Shown one piece after another: positions 1 to 10,061 of a stretch of DNA of 64,000 bases; position 1 is the stretch's first letter; each line of letters opens with the position of its first letter. The notes under the pieces were generated by a model. That model made no database searches, was not told the DNA's origin, and saw nothing but the letters and a program-made list of their open reading frames with translations. This stretch comes from Pedobacter sp. GTDB lineage: Bacteria > Bacteroidota > Bacteroidia > Sphingobacteriales > Sphingobacteriaceae. Made by a program: the position numbers and the translations under genes. The stretch lies in NCBI GenBank assembly GCA_008015505.1, contig SSFR01000006.1, forward strand, positions 124,001-188,000, written 5' to 3'.

Positions 1-37
1 CTTAATCATTTAAATTAATAAAATTAACAAGGAGCTA

Positions 38-58
38 AATCTAAATCTTATTTAGATT
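38..58. repeat. Short inverted repeat upstream of eno
   Basis: Eight-base arms AATCTAAA and TTTAGATT flank a five-base loop. No T-run follows, so it is not a convincing intrinsic terminator. It could belong to the 3' end of a gene beyond the window edge. The rest of 1-242 shows no gene. Confidence 0.35.
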
Positions 59-165
59 GAATACAAAAGTTAAACGTACTTTCTAATACCTCAGATATAC
101 CTACTTCAAAAGCTATAAATGAGCTCGTTTTAAAAAATAAATTCAAAAGATTTAGCTAAAACGGG

Positions 166-173
166 TACTTTTG
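166..173 (+). promoter_or_regulatory. Putative -7 box for eno
   Basis: TACTTTTG matches the Bacteroidota -7 consensus TAnnTTTG exactly and is followed by C. I see no good TTTG -33 box 19 bases upstream. Transcription would start near 180, giving a leader of about 60 bases before the eno ATG. Confidence 0.4.
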
Positions 174-239
174 CTTCTCAAAAAAATGTCCTGATTTATT
201 CCAGTATCAGGCAAATCCATTTCAATTTATTGAATATAG

Positions 240-1532
<1,293 letters not shown>

Positions 1533-1536
1533 TTTT

Positions 1537-1580
1537 TACCCCCTCTCTACTCTTTGGAGAAAATGAGGGGGGTATTTTTA
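1537..1580 (+). terminator. Intrinsic terminator after eno
   Basis: TACCCCCTC (1537-1545) pairs with GAGGGGGGTA (1565-1574) and is followed by TTTTTA. It lies five bases past the eno stop and separates eno from the septum gene. Confidence 0.85.
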
Positions 1581-1628
1581 TATACAAAGCCTCTATTAAT
1601 TTTCTTATTTTTTGCTTAGATTATATTC

Positions 1629-1928
1629 ATGAATCGGGTGGTGGTTATACTAAAAAATAAGTATATCATTTCAAGTACCTTTTTTGTACTCTGGATGTTG
1701 TTCTTCGATCGGAATGACCTAATGAGCCAATACCAATATTGGAATCAACTCAAAAAATTAGAGGCTGAAAAATCCTTTTATACCAAGGAGATTAAAACAA
1801 TAAAAAAAGATCTGAACGAATTAAATACCAATCCGATTATGTTAGAAAAATTTGCTCGTGAAAAGTATTTAATGAAAAAGGAAAATGAAGACTTATTTGT
1901 CATTGTGAATACATCCGAAAGTAAGTAA
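1629..1928 (+). CDS. FtsB/DivIC-family septum formation initiator
   Basis: A 99-residue bitopic division protein. A short cytosolic N-terminus is followed by one membrane helix (about residues 11-26) and a periplasmic coiled coil (about 38-66). The family's C-terminal motif then follows: EKFAREKYLMKKENEDLF. In known systems these proteins join FtsL and FtsQ/DivIB to activate septal wall synthesis. It lies after eno, as ftsB does in many bacteria, and eight bases before the cupin gene, with which it is probably cotranscribed. Sequence alone does not separate FtsB from DivIC, so no symbol is given. Confidence 0.85.
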   Translation: MNRVVVILKNKYIISSTFFVLWMLFFDRNDLMSQYQYWNQLKKLEAEKSFYTKEIKTIKKDLNELNTNPIMLEKFAREKYLMKKENEDLFVIVNTSESK

Positions 1929-1936
1929 ATCAAAAT

Positions 1937-2440
1937 ATGGAGGTCGATGAGATAAAAGTAGGCTTGTTTGCAACAATTGAACAAGATCTAAAACAAAGAG
2001 GGTTTATTATCGATCACTGGGATATGAACCGACCCTGGGGTGGTTTTTTTGTAATTAATGAGACTCAAGCAGAGGAGTTTGCACAATGTTATTTTGCTGG
2101 CATTGGGTTAAATGAGTTGAAAATTTCTGGAAAGCTAAGCCCTAAATTACTTCTAGTAGCACCACAAAAACGACTCTCTTGGCAATATCATCATCGTAGA
2201 GCAGAAATTTGGAAAGTAATTAAAGGTATCGTTGGTGTAGTGACTAGTGTAACAGATGAAGAAGGGCCGCTAGAAGTTATCTCATCAGGTAAGCTTATTA
2301 AACTCGAACAAGGTGATCGGCATCGCTTAGTTGGTTTAGATCAATGGGCCATTTTAGCGGAAATCTGGCAACATACCGATCCTGAAAATCCTTCTGACGA
2401 AGATGATATTGTACGTCTTCAGGATGATTTCGGAAGATAA
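1937..2440 (+). CDS. Mannose-6-phosphate isomerase-type cupin protein
   Basis: A 167-residue single-domain cupin. The metal-site stretch [17 protein letters not shown] and the later GDRHRLVG resemble the type II phosphomannose isomerase/GDP-mannose pyrophosphorylase cupin (HHHRSEHWxVxxG). Related Bacteroidota proteins are sometimes labelled phosphoheptose isomerase. The substrate cannot be read from sequence; a hexose or heptose phosphate is plausible. It starts eight bases after the septum gene. Its C-terminus is acidic, and the stop at 2440 lies 28 bases before the preferred parE start. Confidence 0.7.
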   Translation: MEVDEIKVGLFATIEQDLKQRGFIIDHWDMNRPWGGFFVINETQAEEFAQCYFAGIGLNELKISGKLSPKLLLVAPQKRLSWQYHHRRAEIWKVIKGIVGVVTSVTDEEGPLEVISSGKLIKLEQGDRHRLVGLDQWAILAEIWQHTDPENPSDEDDIVRLQDDFGR

Positions 2441-2468
2441 CTGCTTGTATTACAATATTTTAATCTCA

Positions 2469-4319
2469 ATGACTAAATCAGATTATAGTGAAGATAGTAT
2501 TCGTTCCCTCGACTGGAAAGAGCATATCCGCTTGCGTCCGGGGATGTACATTGGCAAATTAGGCGATGGATCCGCTTATGACGACGGGATATATGTACTA
2601 CTTAAAGAAATTATCGATAATTCCATCGATGAATTTGTGATGGGAAGTGGAAAAAGTATTGATATTACTGTAACTGATAAAAAAGTTTCTGTTCGTGACT
2701 ATGGTCGGGGTATTCCGCTTGGAAAAGTAATTGATTGTGTTTCGAAAATTAATACGGGTGGTAAATATGATTCGAAAGCATTTCAAAAATCAGTGGGTTT
2801 AAATGGAGTAGGTACCAAAGCAGTAAATGCACTGTCTACTAGTTTCGTAGTACAGTCCTACCGAGATGGTCGAACCAAAAGAGCAGAATTTACTAGAGGT
2901 GAACTAGTAAGTGATGCTTTGGAGATAGATACTACGCAACGCAATGGGACAGCCATTACCTTCAGTCCAGACGATTCGATTTTCCGCCACTATCACTTCA
3001 TCCCAGAGTTTATTGAAAACATGATTTGGAATTATGTATTTCTCAACTCGGGCCTGAATATCAATTTTAACGGAACTAAATATTATTCTGAACGAGGCTT
3101 ATTTGACTTATTAACCAGAAATACTGATACAGAAACTATTCGTTACCCCATCATACATCTCAAAGGAGAAGACATAGAAATTGCCATGACACATGGTGGG
3201 CAATATGGTGAAGAATATTATTCCTTTGTCAATGGACAACATACTACACAAGGAGGAACCCATCAAGCAGCCTTTCGTGAAGCAGTGGTGAAAACCATTC
3301 GTGAGTTTTATAAAAAAGAATTTGATGCCTCAGATATCCGGGCTTCTATTGTTTCGGCTATTGCGATTCGCGTGCAAGAACCCGTTTTTGAATCGCAGAC
3401 CAAAACTAAATTAGGTTCACAAAATATAGCTCCTGATGGCCCTACGGTACGTACGTTTATTAATGATTTTATTAAAAAAGAACTTGACAATCACCTACAC
3501 AAACACCCTTCGGATGCAGATGCTTTATTAAAACGCATTTTGCAGTCTGAACGAGAGCGAAAGGATATTGCCGGCATCAAAAAGCTGGCTAATGAACGTG
3601 CCAAGAAAGCATCATTACATAATAAAAAACTAAGGGATTGTAAAATTCATTTCGAGGATAGTCATGAACGCAAACAGGAAACCACTTTATTCATCACCGA
3701 GGGGGATTCAGCTAGTGGATCCATCACTAAATCAAGAGACGTTTTAACTCAAGCTGTTTTTAGTTTGAAAGGGAAACCCCTTAATTGTTTTGGACTTACT
3801 AAAAAAGTGGTATACGAAAATGAAGAATTTAATCTCTTGCAACATGCTTTGAATATTGAAGATGGGCTTGATAATCTTCGTTATAACCATATTGTGATTG
3901 CTACAGATGCTGATGTAGATGGAATGCATATTCGCTTATTGCTCATGACATTTTTTTTACAATTTTTTCCTGATTTGGTAAAAGCAGGCCATGTATCTAT
4001 CCTTCAAACCCCCTTATTTCGGGTACGTAACAAAAAAGAGACCATTTATTGCTATAGTGAGGAGGAACGTCAGCTCGCTATCCAAAAGCTAGGGAATAAA
4101 CCTGAAATAACCAGATTCAAAGGCCTAGGTGAAATCTCACCGGTTGAATTCGAATTATTTATAGGAAAAGATATCCGTCTCGATCCAGTAATTCTATCCA
4201 AAGACCAAAGCATTAGAAATCTACTAGAATACTATATGGGTAAAAATACACCTACTCGGCAACAACATATCATTCAAAATTTAAGAGTTGAGATTGATTT
4301 TGTTAAAGAGCCTGTTTAA
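2469..4319 (+). CDS. parE: DNA topoisomerase IV subunit B
   Basis: ATPase subunit of a type IIA topoisomerase that decatenates chromosomes. The GHKL ATP-binding features come first ([23 protein letters not shown]). A transducer region follows, then the TOPRIM motifs EGDSASGS and [10 protein letters not shown], and the C-terminal RFKGLGE. About 616 residues fits ParE rather than a longer GyrB. The frame is open back to 2403, but ATG 2469 is preferred: [29 protein letters not shown] is the family N-terminus, and the upstream codons overlap the cupin gene. No parC lies beside it. Confidence 0.92.
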   Translation: MTKSDYSEDSIRSLDWKEHIRLRPGMYIGKLGDGSAYDDGIYVLLKEIIDNSIDEFVMGSGKSIDITVTDKKVSVRDYGRGIPLGKVIDCVSKINTGGKYDSKAFQKSVGLNGVGTKAVNALSTSFVVQSYRDGRTKRAEFTRGELVSDALEIDTTQRNGTAITFSPDDSIFRHYHFIPEFIENMIWNYVFLNSGLNINFNGTKYYSERGLFDLLTRNTDTETIRYPIIHLKGEDIEIAMTHGGQYGEEYYSFVNGQHTTQGGTHQAAFREAVVKTIREFYKKEFDASDIRASIVSAIAIRVQEPVFESQTKTKLGSQNIAPDGPTVRTFINDFIKKELDNHLHKHPSDADALLKRILQSERERKDIAGIKKLANERAKKASLHNKKLRDCKIHFEDSHERKQETTLFITEGDSASGSITKSRDVLTQAVFSLKGKPLNCFGLTKKVVYENEEFNLLQHALNIEDGLDNLRYNHIVIATDADVDGMHIRLLLMTFFLQFFPDLVKAGHVSILQTPLFRVRNKKETIYCYSEEERQLAIQKLGNKPEITRFKGLGEISPVEFELFIGKDIRLDPVILSKDQSIRNLLEYYMGKNTPTRQQHIIQNLRVEIDFVKEPV

Positions 4320-4420
4320 CTATGATTAACTCCCCTTTCTTATTGCGATTAAAGGATGATTATTTGCTAATCAAGCAGTTTAACTATAAATTTGCCCCTG
4401 GTTTTTTAATCTAATTATAG

Positions 4421-5674
4421 ATGCAGACGACATTGGATTTGTTTGATAAGATTTCGAGAAATATGGGCCCAATTGGCCAGCACCAAAAAATGGCTCATGG
4501 TTATTTTGCCTTTCCAAAGCTTGAAGGAGAAATTTCTACCCACATGAAATTTCGTGGCAAAAAACATCTGGTTTGGAGTTTGAATAATTACCTGGGTTTA
4601 GCTAATCATCCTGAAGTACGTCAGGCAGATGCGCAAGCTGCTACCGATTTTGGGTTAGCTTATCCGATGGGGGCTCGTATGATGTCGGGTGATTCTGATT
4701 ATCATGAGGCTTTAGAAAAAGACCTTGCAGCCTTTGTTGGAAAGCAAGATGCTACTTTGTTAAATTATGGTTATCAAGGTATTATGTCTGCCATTGATGC
4801 TTTGGTTGATCGTCATGATGTCGTTGTTTATGATGCTGAATCTCATGCTTGCATTATTGACGGGGCTCGTTTGCATCAAGGAAAACGTTTTGTTTACATT
4901 CATAATGATATTGATAATCTTGAAAAACAACTGGAGCGTGCAACTCGCTGGGTGAAAAATACAGGTGGTTCTATATTAGTCATTACAGAAGGAGTATTTG
5001 GGATGTCTGGGGCGCAAGGGAAGCTCAAAGAGATTGTCGCTTTAAAGAATAAGTTCAGGTTTCGTTTACTGGTTGATGATGCACATGGTTTCGGTACAAT
5101 GGGGCCTACTGGAGCAGGTACTCATCAGGCACAAAATTGTGTTAATGGTGTCGACATTTATTTTGGAACATTTGCTAAAGCAATGGCTGGTATTGGGGCC
5201 TTTATTGCCTCTACTGAGGAAATAACCAATTATCTTCGCTATAATTTACGTTCTCAGATTTTCGCAAAATCTTTGCCAATAGCAATGGTTATCGGCTTAC
5301 AGAAGCGTTTTGAGCTTTTAAAAAAGAAACCAGAACTTCGAGATCAGTTGTGGAAGATTGCAACGGCTTTACAAACAGGTTTAAAAGAACGAGGCTTCAA
5401 TATTGGGGTAACAAATACAATGGTTACTCCTGTATTTTTAGAAGGAGAGTTAGCCGAATCGACTGCTCTCACGAAAGACTTACGTGAAAATTATGACATT
5501 TTTTGTTCTATTGTAGTTTACCCAGTGATTCCAAAAGGTATCATTATGCTTCGTTTAATACCAACAGCTATGCATACCATGGAAGATGTGCAACATACAT
5601 TAAATGCATACAGTGAGGTTGCCGTAAAACTTAGTGAGGGCTATTATAAAGAACAAAAAGAAGCTGTGGTATAA
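4421..5674 (+). CDS. PLP-dependent alpha-oxoamine synthase (serine palmitoyltransferase/cysteate acyltransferase-like)
   Basis: A 417-residue fold-type I PLP enzyme of the KBL/BioF/SPT group, which condenses an amino acid with an acyl thioester and releases CO2. Visible motifs are NNYLGLANHP (about 55-64), a substrate-pocket histidine in AESHACIIDG (142), the PLP-binding DDAHGFG (219-225) and the Schiff-base lysine in GTFAKAMAG (Lys253). In Bacteroidota such enzymes start sphingolipid (serine) or sulfonolipid (cysteate) synthesis. The sequence differs from canonical SPT in its long N-terminus and in YPMGARMMSG, where SPT has a GCAGSR-like segment. The precise substrate is unresolved. It stands alone between parE and the histone-like gene. 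Confidence 0.8.
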   Translation: MQTTLDLFDKISRNMGPIGQHQKMAHGYFAFPKLEGEISTHMKFRGKKHLVWSLNNYLGLANHPEVRQADAQAATDFGLAYPMGARMMSGDSDYHEALEKDLAAFVGKQDATLLNYGYQGIMSAIDALVDRHDVVVYDAESHACIIDGARLHQGKRFVYIHNDIDNLEKQLERATRWVKNTGGSILVITEGVFGMSGAQGKLKEIVALKNKFRFRLLVDDAHGFGTMGPTGAGTHQAQNCVNGVDIYFGTFAKAMAGIGAFIASTEEITNYLRYNLRSQIFAKSLPIAMVIGLQKRFELLKKKPELRDQLWKIATALQTGLKERGFNIGVTNTMVTPVFLEGELAESTALTKDLRENYDIFCSIVVYPVIPKGIIMLRLIPTAMHTMEDVQHTLNAYSEVAVKLSEGYYKEQKEAVV

Positions 5675-5899
5675 TTCTTATGTAATTCTTCAATAAGCAT
5701 TGATAATAATCTTATTTATAAGTATACTAACTCTAAAAATATTAGATATAACTGCTTCTTTCTATTTGTAAAACATGTACTAAAAAATCTTGTAAACGTA
5801 TTTTTATTTTTTTTAGTGTTTCTTTTTTACAAAAAACGTTATACATTAGCCCAGAGTACCAATTACTAATCACTTAAAAATTTAAAAGGAGTAAACAAA

Positions 5900-6094
5900 A
5901 TGAAAAAATTTACCGAAGCAAAAAACTTAATTGCCTCTTTGGAAGGTGACATTGACAAATTTTACAATAAAGCGAACAGTGCTGCAGGAACACGTGTAAG
6001 AAAAGGGATGCAGGACCTGAAAAACTTAGCTCAGGCAATCCGTCTTGAAGTACAAGACATAAAAAATAAAGAAGAAGCAAAAGTGAAAAAATAA
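5900..6094 (+). CDS. Histone H1-like (Hc1-type) protein
   Basis: A 64-residue basic, helical protein of the small Bacteroidota histone-H1/Hc1-like family, thought to bind DNA. MKKFTEAKNLIASLEGDIDKFY is followed by a lysine/arginine-containing helix and a KNKEEAKVKK tail. A purine-rich AAAAGGAG lies about ten bases before the ATG, a clearer ribosome-binding site than most genes here have, consistent with strong expression. A strong hairpin terminator follows. The 225 bases upstream are AT-rich and hold no other gene. Confidence 0.8.
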   Translation: MKKFTEAKNLIASLEGDIDKFYNKANSAAGTRVRKGMQDLKNLAQAIRLEVQDIKNKEEAKVKK

Positions 6095-6107
6095 GCCTGA
6101 TTTTAAA

Positions 6108-6160
6108 GGCAATAAAAAGGGGATATTTAAAATGGTATCCCTTTTTTATTGCCTATTTTT
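6108..6160 (+). terminator. Intrinsic terminator after the histone-like gene
   Basis: GGCAATAAAAAGGGGATA pairs almost completely with TATCCCTTTTTTATTGCC across a ten-base loop, followed by TATTTTTAT. The long AT-rich stem could also work for the converging dapA transcript. Confidence 0.85.
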
Positions 6161-6228
6161 ATAAAAAATAGCTTTATTAGATAGTGTTACTGGTTTTAAA
6201 AGTAAGCTAACTACTTAATTAAAGAACA

Positions 6229-7107
6229 TTAAATTAATGCAGCAAGTTCTTTATAGATTCTATGGTATGTTTCTGGATTAACATTAACTAAAGGTAGTCG
6301 AAGATAATCTTCGCAAATTCCTACCTGTTTAAGTGCAGCCTTGATTCCAGCTGGGCTACCTTCTGAGAATATTAATCTAGTAAACTCAATTATTCTATAG
6401 TGCAAAGGTCGTGCTTCAGTAAAATCCCCACTTAAACATGCACGTGTCATCGTAGAGAAAATTTGAGGTATTGCATTACCAATAACAGATATAATACCGG
6501 CGGCACCCATTGCAATTAGGGGCAATGCAACGGGATCGTCTCCAGAAATAAAAAGAAAATCAGTTGGTTTATCCCTCATGATCTCATTAAATTGATTAAA
6601 ATTATCCGAAGCTTCCTTAATACCAATAATGGTTTTAAAATCATGAGCTAAACGTAAAGTTGTTTCTGCTGTGATATTGCTCCCAGTTCGACTTGGTACA
6701 TTATAAAGAATGATCGGTAAGGGAGAAACTTCTGCAATAGACTTATAATGAGCATAAATACCATTTTGTGTTGGTTTATTATAATAGGGAGAAACAGATA
6801 ATATAGCCGCAAATCCATTGGTATTGAAGTGCCGTAAAGTATCGGTTATTTCACGAGTAGAATTACCCCCTATTCCAGCAACTAATGGTACTCGTTTATC
6901 AACCACTTGAGCAGTAAATTCCCAGATAGCTTTTTTTTCACTTTTATCAATAGTTGCAGATTCGCCTGTAGTTCCTAAAGACACCAGATATTCTACACCG
7001 CCTTGTATGAGATAATTGATCAACTTCTCCAAGCCATGGTAATCGATCGAGCCATCGTTATTAAAAGGTGTAACCATGGCTACTCCTGTACCCCAAAATT
7101 TGTTCAT
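6229..7107 (-). CDS. dapA: 4-hydroxy-tetrahydrodipicolinate synthase
   Basis: Condenses pyruvate with aspartate semialdehyde, the first committed step of diaminopimelate/lysine synthesis. The 292-residue TIM barrel has the family motifs: GTGVAMVTPF at the N-terminus, GTTGES (pyruvate pocket), YNVPSRTG (catalytic tyrosine), and the Schiff-base lysine in GIKEAS. It stands alone, facing the histone-like gene. An exact -7 box (7134-7141) about 27 bases upstream supports this start and implies a short leader. Confidence 0.95.
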   Translation of the reverse strand: MNKFWGTGVAMVTPFNNDGSIDYHGLEKLINYLIQGGVEYLVSLGTTGESATIDKSEKKAIWEFTAQVVDKRVPLVAGIGGNSTREITDTLRHFNTNGFAAILSVSPYYNKPTQNGIYAHYKSIAEVSPLPIILYNVPSRTGSNITAETTLRLAHDFKTIIGIKEASDNFNQFNEIMRDKPTDFLFISGDDPVALPLIAMGAAGIISVIGNAIPQIFSTMTRACLSGDFTEARPLHYRIIEFTRLIFSEGSPAGIKAALKQVGICEDYLRLPLVNVNPETYHRIYKELAALI

Positions 7108-7133
7108 ATATATTTAGAATATTTAGGTTAGCG

Positions 7134-7141
7134 CAAATATA
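7134..7141 (-). promoter_or_regulatory. Putative -7 box for dapA
   Basis: Read on the reverse strand, TATATTTG followed by C matches the Bacteroidota TAnnTTTG box. No clear -33 TTTG is seen. The predicted start of transcription lies about 20 bases before the dapA ATG. Confidence 0.45.
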
Positions 7142-7217
7142 TCAAAAACGAAAGAGAGGACCCGATATCTATTGTGGATTGGCTAATGGCTATTTATCTT
7201 TTTAAAAGTGTTGCTAA

Positions 7218-8528
7218 CTAAACTGTTTTTACATCTTTTGTATCATAATCATCAATGTCTGTGATGTATTCATTTTGTATAAGAAACTCAAATAATGATT
7301 TTGCCTCTGTAGAAACCGGCATGTTGCGCGTAGTAATAATTTGATTTTTTTCCTTATCGAGATAGGGATAGACATACAGTTTCACATTTCGGCTGAAGAG
7401 ATCACTAGTATAGGAAAGTAACTTATGTGTATAGTTTTCACCATAATTCTTAGAATTGAACACATTTTTTAGATTGGCTATATTCGTTGAAATACCTACA
7501 CTCTGAGGCATGCACATGGAGAGATATTGTGCAGATTTGTGATTTCGTGTAAAGTTCGAAACCATGACATAATTACCTGTTTTGACTAATTCTTCCGCTC
7601 GTTTGGCAATCGATTCAATATCATCATGACTTAATTCTTTGGGATCACCCAATACATTAGTCATTAAAACTTCTATGATCACAATCAAACGTTCCTCTTT
7701 TACATGTTGAGTTCGTCTAAATTGTTCAACAGCCCGATTAAATAAATCAAAATTTGGTGTAGATTTCTGGCCAAATTTGGTACGTAAAATCATAACATCT
7801 TTTTTATACAGAAGATCTTTTGATTGTTTTGCATTCCCCTTTTTATCAAAAATAGCTGCACCAGAAAAGCCTTTTGCTATTAGATATAAATTTGCTAAGC
7901 GATCATTTGTATTTTTAAAAATAGGTCCCTTAAGATTGATTAAGTCTATTTCGACAGACCCACTAGAAAGATTATCTGCCAATGATTCAATCATTGATGG
8001 AATGTGATGGTGATAATAATAAGCAGCATAAACCAAATTTACCCCTAGAACACCAAGCACATTTTGTTGTAGACTAACATCATTGTCTAGCAATTTGACA
8101 TGAACAATTATATCATTTGGCTCCCCTCCTGGGCTAACTTGAAACCGTATTCCTAGCCAACCATGTGGATCATTGGTTTTATTAAAATTGAGTGTGGTAA
8201 CTGTGCAAGCAAAAGCAAAAAAAGTTTTCTTATCGTATTTTGGTCCAAATAGTCGTTCAGAGAGCAGGTTGTATTCATGCTGTAGCATTTTATCCAGTCG
8301 GGATTCGGTGACATATCGTCCAGAGTCCTCTGTGCCATAAATAGAATTACTAAAGACCATGTCGTAAGCAGACATAGTTTTGGCTACTGTACCAGAAGCT
8401 GCACCTGCCGTAAAGAAATTACGAGCCACTTCTTGACCAGCTCCGATCTCTGCAAAGGTTCCATAAATCGCTCCATCTAAATTGATTTTTAATGCTTTAC
8501 GTCTTGTTTCCAATATTTCTCTAGCCAT
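7218..8528 (-). CDS. Conserved cytosolic protein of unknown function
   Basis: A 436-residue protein that I recognise only as a widely conserved bacterial family with inconsistent database labels, sometimes TonB-dependent receptor. The sequence contradicts a receptor role: there is no signal peptide, no barrel and no obvious membrane helix. The N-terminus MAREILETRRKALKINLD and the glycine/alanine-rich GTFAEIGAGQEVARNFFTAGAASGT look like its most conserved part. HGWLGIRFQ, PGGEPNDIIVHV and the HHHIP segment follow. It is transcribed alone, ending about 110 bases upstream of dapA on the same strand. No catalytic function can be assigned. Confidence 0.75.
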   Translation of the reverse strand: MAREILETRRKALKINLDGAIYGTFAEIGAGQEVARNFFTAGAASGTVAKTMSAYDMVFSNSIYGTEDSGRYVTESRLDKMLQHEYNLLSERLFGPKYDKKTFFAFACTVTTLNFNKTNDPHGWLGIRFQVSPGGEPNDIIVHVKLLDNDVSLQQNVLGVLGVNLVYAAYYYHHHIPSMIESLADNLSSGSVEIDLINLKGPIFKNTNDRLANLYLIAKGFSGAAIFDKKGNAKQSKDLLYKKDVMILRTKFGQKSTPNFDLFNRAVEQFRRTQHVKEERLIVIIEVLMTNVLGDPKELSHDDIESIAKRAEELVKTGNYVMVSNFTRNHKSAQYLSMCMPQSVGISTNIANLKNVFNSKNYGENYTHKLLSYTSDLFSRNVKLYVYPYLDKEKNQIITTRNMPVSTEAKSLFEFLIQNEYITDIDDYDTKDVKTV

Positions 8529-8602
8529 GCATCAAAACTACAAAGATTTTTAGGATGCATTTGACTCTCCGATCTACCCTTATATACTAAGTTGATAAGT
8601 AC

Positions 8603-8633
8603 TTGGCCCTACAAATCGAGGAGCTTATATTTG
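8603..8633 (+). promoter_or_regulatory. Promoter of the DUF4293 gene
   Basis: CTTG (8603-8606) is 19 bases from TATATTTG (8626-8633), a near-perfect match to the Bacteroidota TTTG-N19-TAnnTTTG promoter. It overlaps the upstream part of the open frame, so the real gene should begin downstream, at 8657. Confidence 0.65.
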
Positions 8634-8656
8634 TGCAAAAACTTATAATATACATC

Positions 8657-9127
8657 ATGCTACAACGCATCCAAACCGTATGGCTGTTTTTTGCAACAGT
8701 TGCTTTATTTGGTTTATTTCTGTTTCCATGTGTGCAAGTACTAAACAGTTCTAATGGAGCTGCTAAAGTCATTAAAGTGAATGGCGTTTATGAAAGTATA
8801 AATGGACAAATAGTACAAACTCAAGAATTTATATTATTGATGATAGCTACAGTAATAGTGGGATTATTACCTTTCATTACCATTTTTTTTTATCAAAATC
8901 ATAAAAAACAAATCATATTTTGCTACTTAACAATCTTATTTATTTTAGGTCATAGCTTTTGGTTGGCGCGGATGGTAAAACAAGTGGTTGATTACAGTGC
9001 CATAGAAATAGGAAATTATAGCATTGGAATGATTCTACCCTCTCTATCTATTTTATTTGTCATATTAGCTCTTAGAGGAATACGTCGCGACGAAAAATTA
9101 CTCAAGTCTGCTGAGCGACTCCGTTAA
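8657..9127 (+). CDS. DUF4293-family integral membrane protein
   Basis: About 156 residues with four predicted membrane helices: WLFFATVALFGLFLFPC, LLMIATVIVGLLPFITIFF, IIFCYLTILFILGHSFWL and MILPSLSILFVILALRGI. The last is followed by a basic RRDEKLLKSAERLR tail. The MLQRIQTVWL start is characteristic of DUF4293, found in Bacteroidota and of unknown role. The frame is open back to 8603, but the family N-terminus and the promoter at 8603-8633 both favour ATG 8657. Confidence 0.8.
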   Translation: MLQRIQTVWLFFATVALFGLFLFPCVQVLNSSNGAAKVIKVNGVYESINGQIVQTQEFILLMIATVIVGLLPFITIFFYQNHKKQIIFCYLTILFILGHSFWLARMVKQVVDYSAIEIGNYSIGMILPSLSILFVILALRGIRRDEKLLKSAERLR

Positions 9128-9284
9128 GAGGTTTAGTAGTCTTTTTAAATAACTGATATTAGATAAAATTTATTCTAAAAGCTTGTTTAGTGCGAAGAAA
9201 TATATAATGTATCGGCGTCATGCGTAATAGCTGGGCCGTGTGGTAGATTCAATATGTATATTAGTGACTTTTTAAATTACGTGT

Positions 9285-10028
9285 GTGTTTTTATCTGATA
9301 GCATTGTTATTATTCCTACCTACAACGAGAAGGAAAACATTGAGAAAATTATTCGTAAAGTATTTTCTCTGCACGAAGTATTCCATGTATTAATTGTTGA
9401 CGACGGCTCACCAGATGGCACAGCAAATATCGTAAAGCACTTACAAGGTGAATTTGCGGGGAAGCTATACATTGAGGAACGAGCAGGCAAACAGGGTCTT
9501 GGGACTGCCTACATTCATGGGTTTAGATGGGCTTTACAACGTGACTATCGATTTATTTTTGAAATGGATGCTGATTTTTCGCATAATCCAGTTGATCTAA
9601 TGCGACTAAAAGAAGCCTGTAAACATGGAGCAGATTTGGCCATTGGGTCTCGATATATTAAGGGTGTAAATGTAATTAACTGGCCCATGAAAAGAGTAAT
9701 GATGTCTTACTTTGCATCCGTTTACGTACGATTGATAACCGGGATAAACATTCAAGATACCACAGCAGGGTTTAAGTGCTATCGTCGTATTGTTCTAGAA
9801 ACGATACAGTTGGATAGAATCAAATTTGTAGGTTATGCTTTTCAAATAGAAATGAAATTTACAACCATCAAACACGGATTTAATGTTGTGGAAATACCTA
9901 TTATTTTTACTGATCGTACTGAAGGAAAGTCGAAAATGAGCACAAAAATATTCCGAGAAGCATTTCTTGGAGTTCTTTCGATTAAGCTAGCTAGCCTTTT
10001 TCGCAAATATCAAAAAGTCAATCATTAG
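9285..10028 (+). CDS. Polyprenol-phosphate mannose synthase-like glycosyltransferase (GT2)
   Basis: A 247-residue GT-A glycosyltransferase of the Dpm1/polyprenol monophosphomannose synthase group. These enzymes move a sugar from a nucleotide to a lipid phosphate at the inner face of the membrane. It shows IIPTYNEKENI, VDDGSPDGT, the metal-binding EMDADFSH, and RYIKGVNVINW near the acceptor site. There is no C-terminal membrane domain, so this is the short soluble form. Translation probably begins at GTG 9285, because no in-frame ATG precedes IIPTYNE. It stands alone. Confidence 0.85.
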   Translation: MFLSDSIVIIPTYNEKENIEKIIRKVFSLHEVFHVLIVDDGSPDGTANIVKHLQGEFAGKLYIEERAGKQGLGTAYIHGFRWALQRDYRFIFEMDADFSHNPVDLMRLKEACKHGADLAIGSRYIKGVNVINWPMKRVMMSYFASVYVRLITGINIQDTTAGFKCYRRIVLETIQLDRIKFVGYAFQIEMKFTTIKHGFNVVEIPIIFTDRTEGKSKMSTKIFREAFLGVLSIKLASLFRKYQKVNH

Positions 10029-10061
10029 AATACGGTTGTAACCAAGATCCTATTAATTAAA

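Noticed and set aside
7218..8528. TonB-dependent receptor
   Set aside because: There is no signal peptide, plug or barrel in the sequence; it is called a conserved unknown instead.
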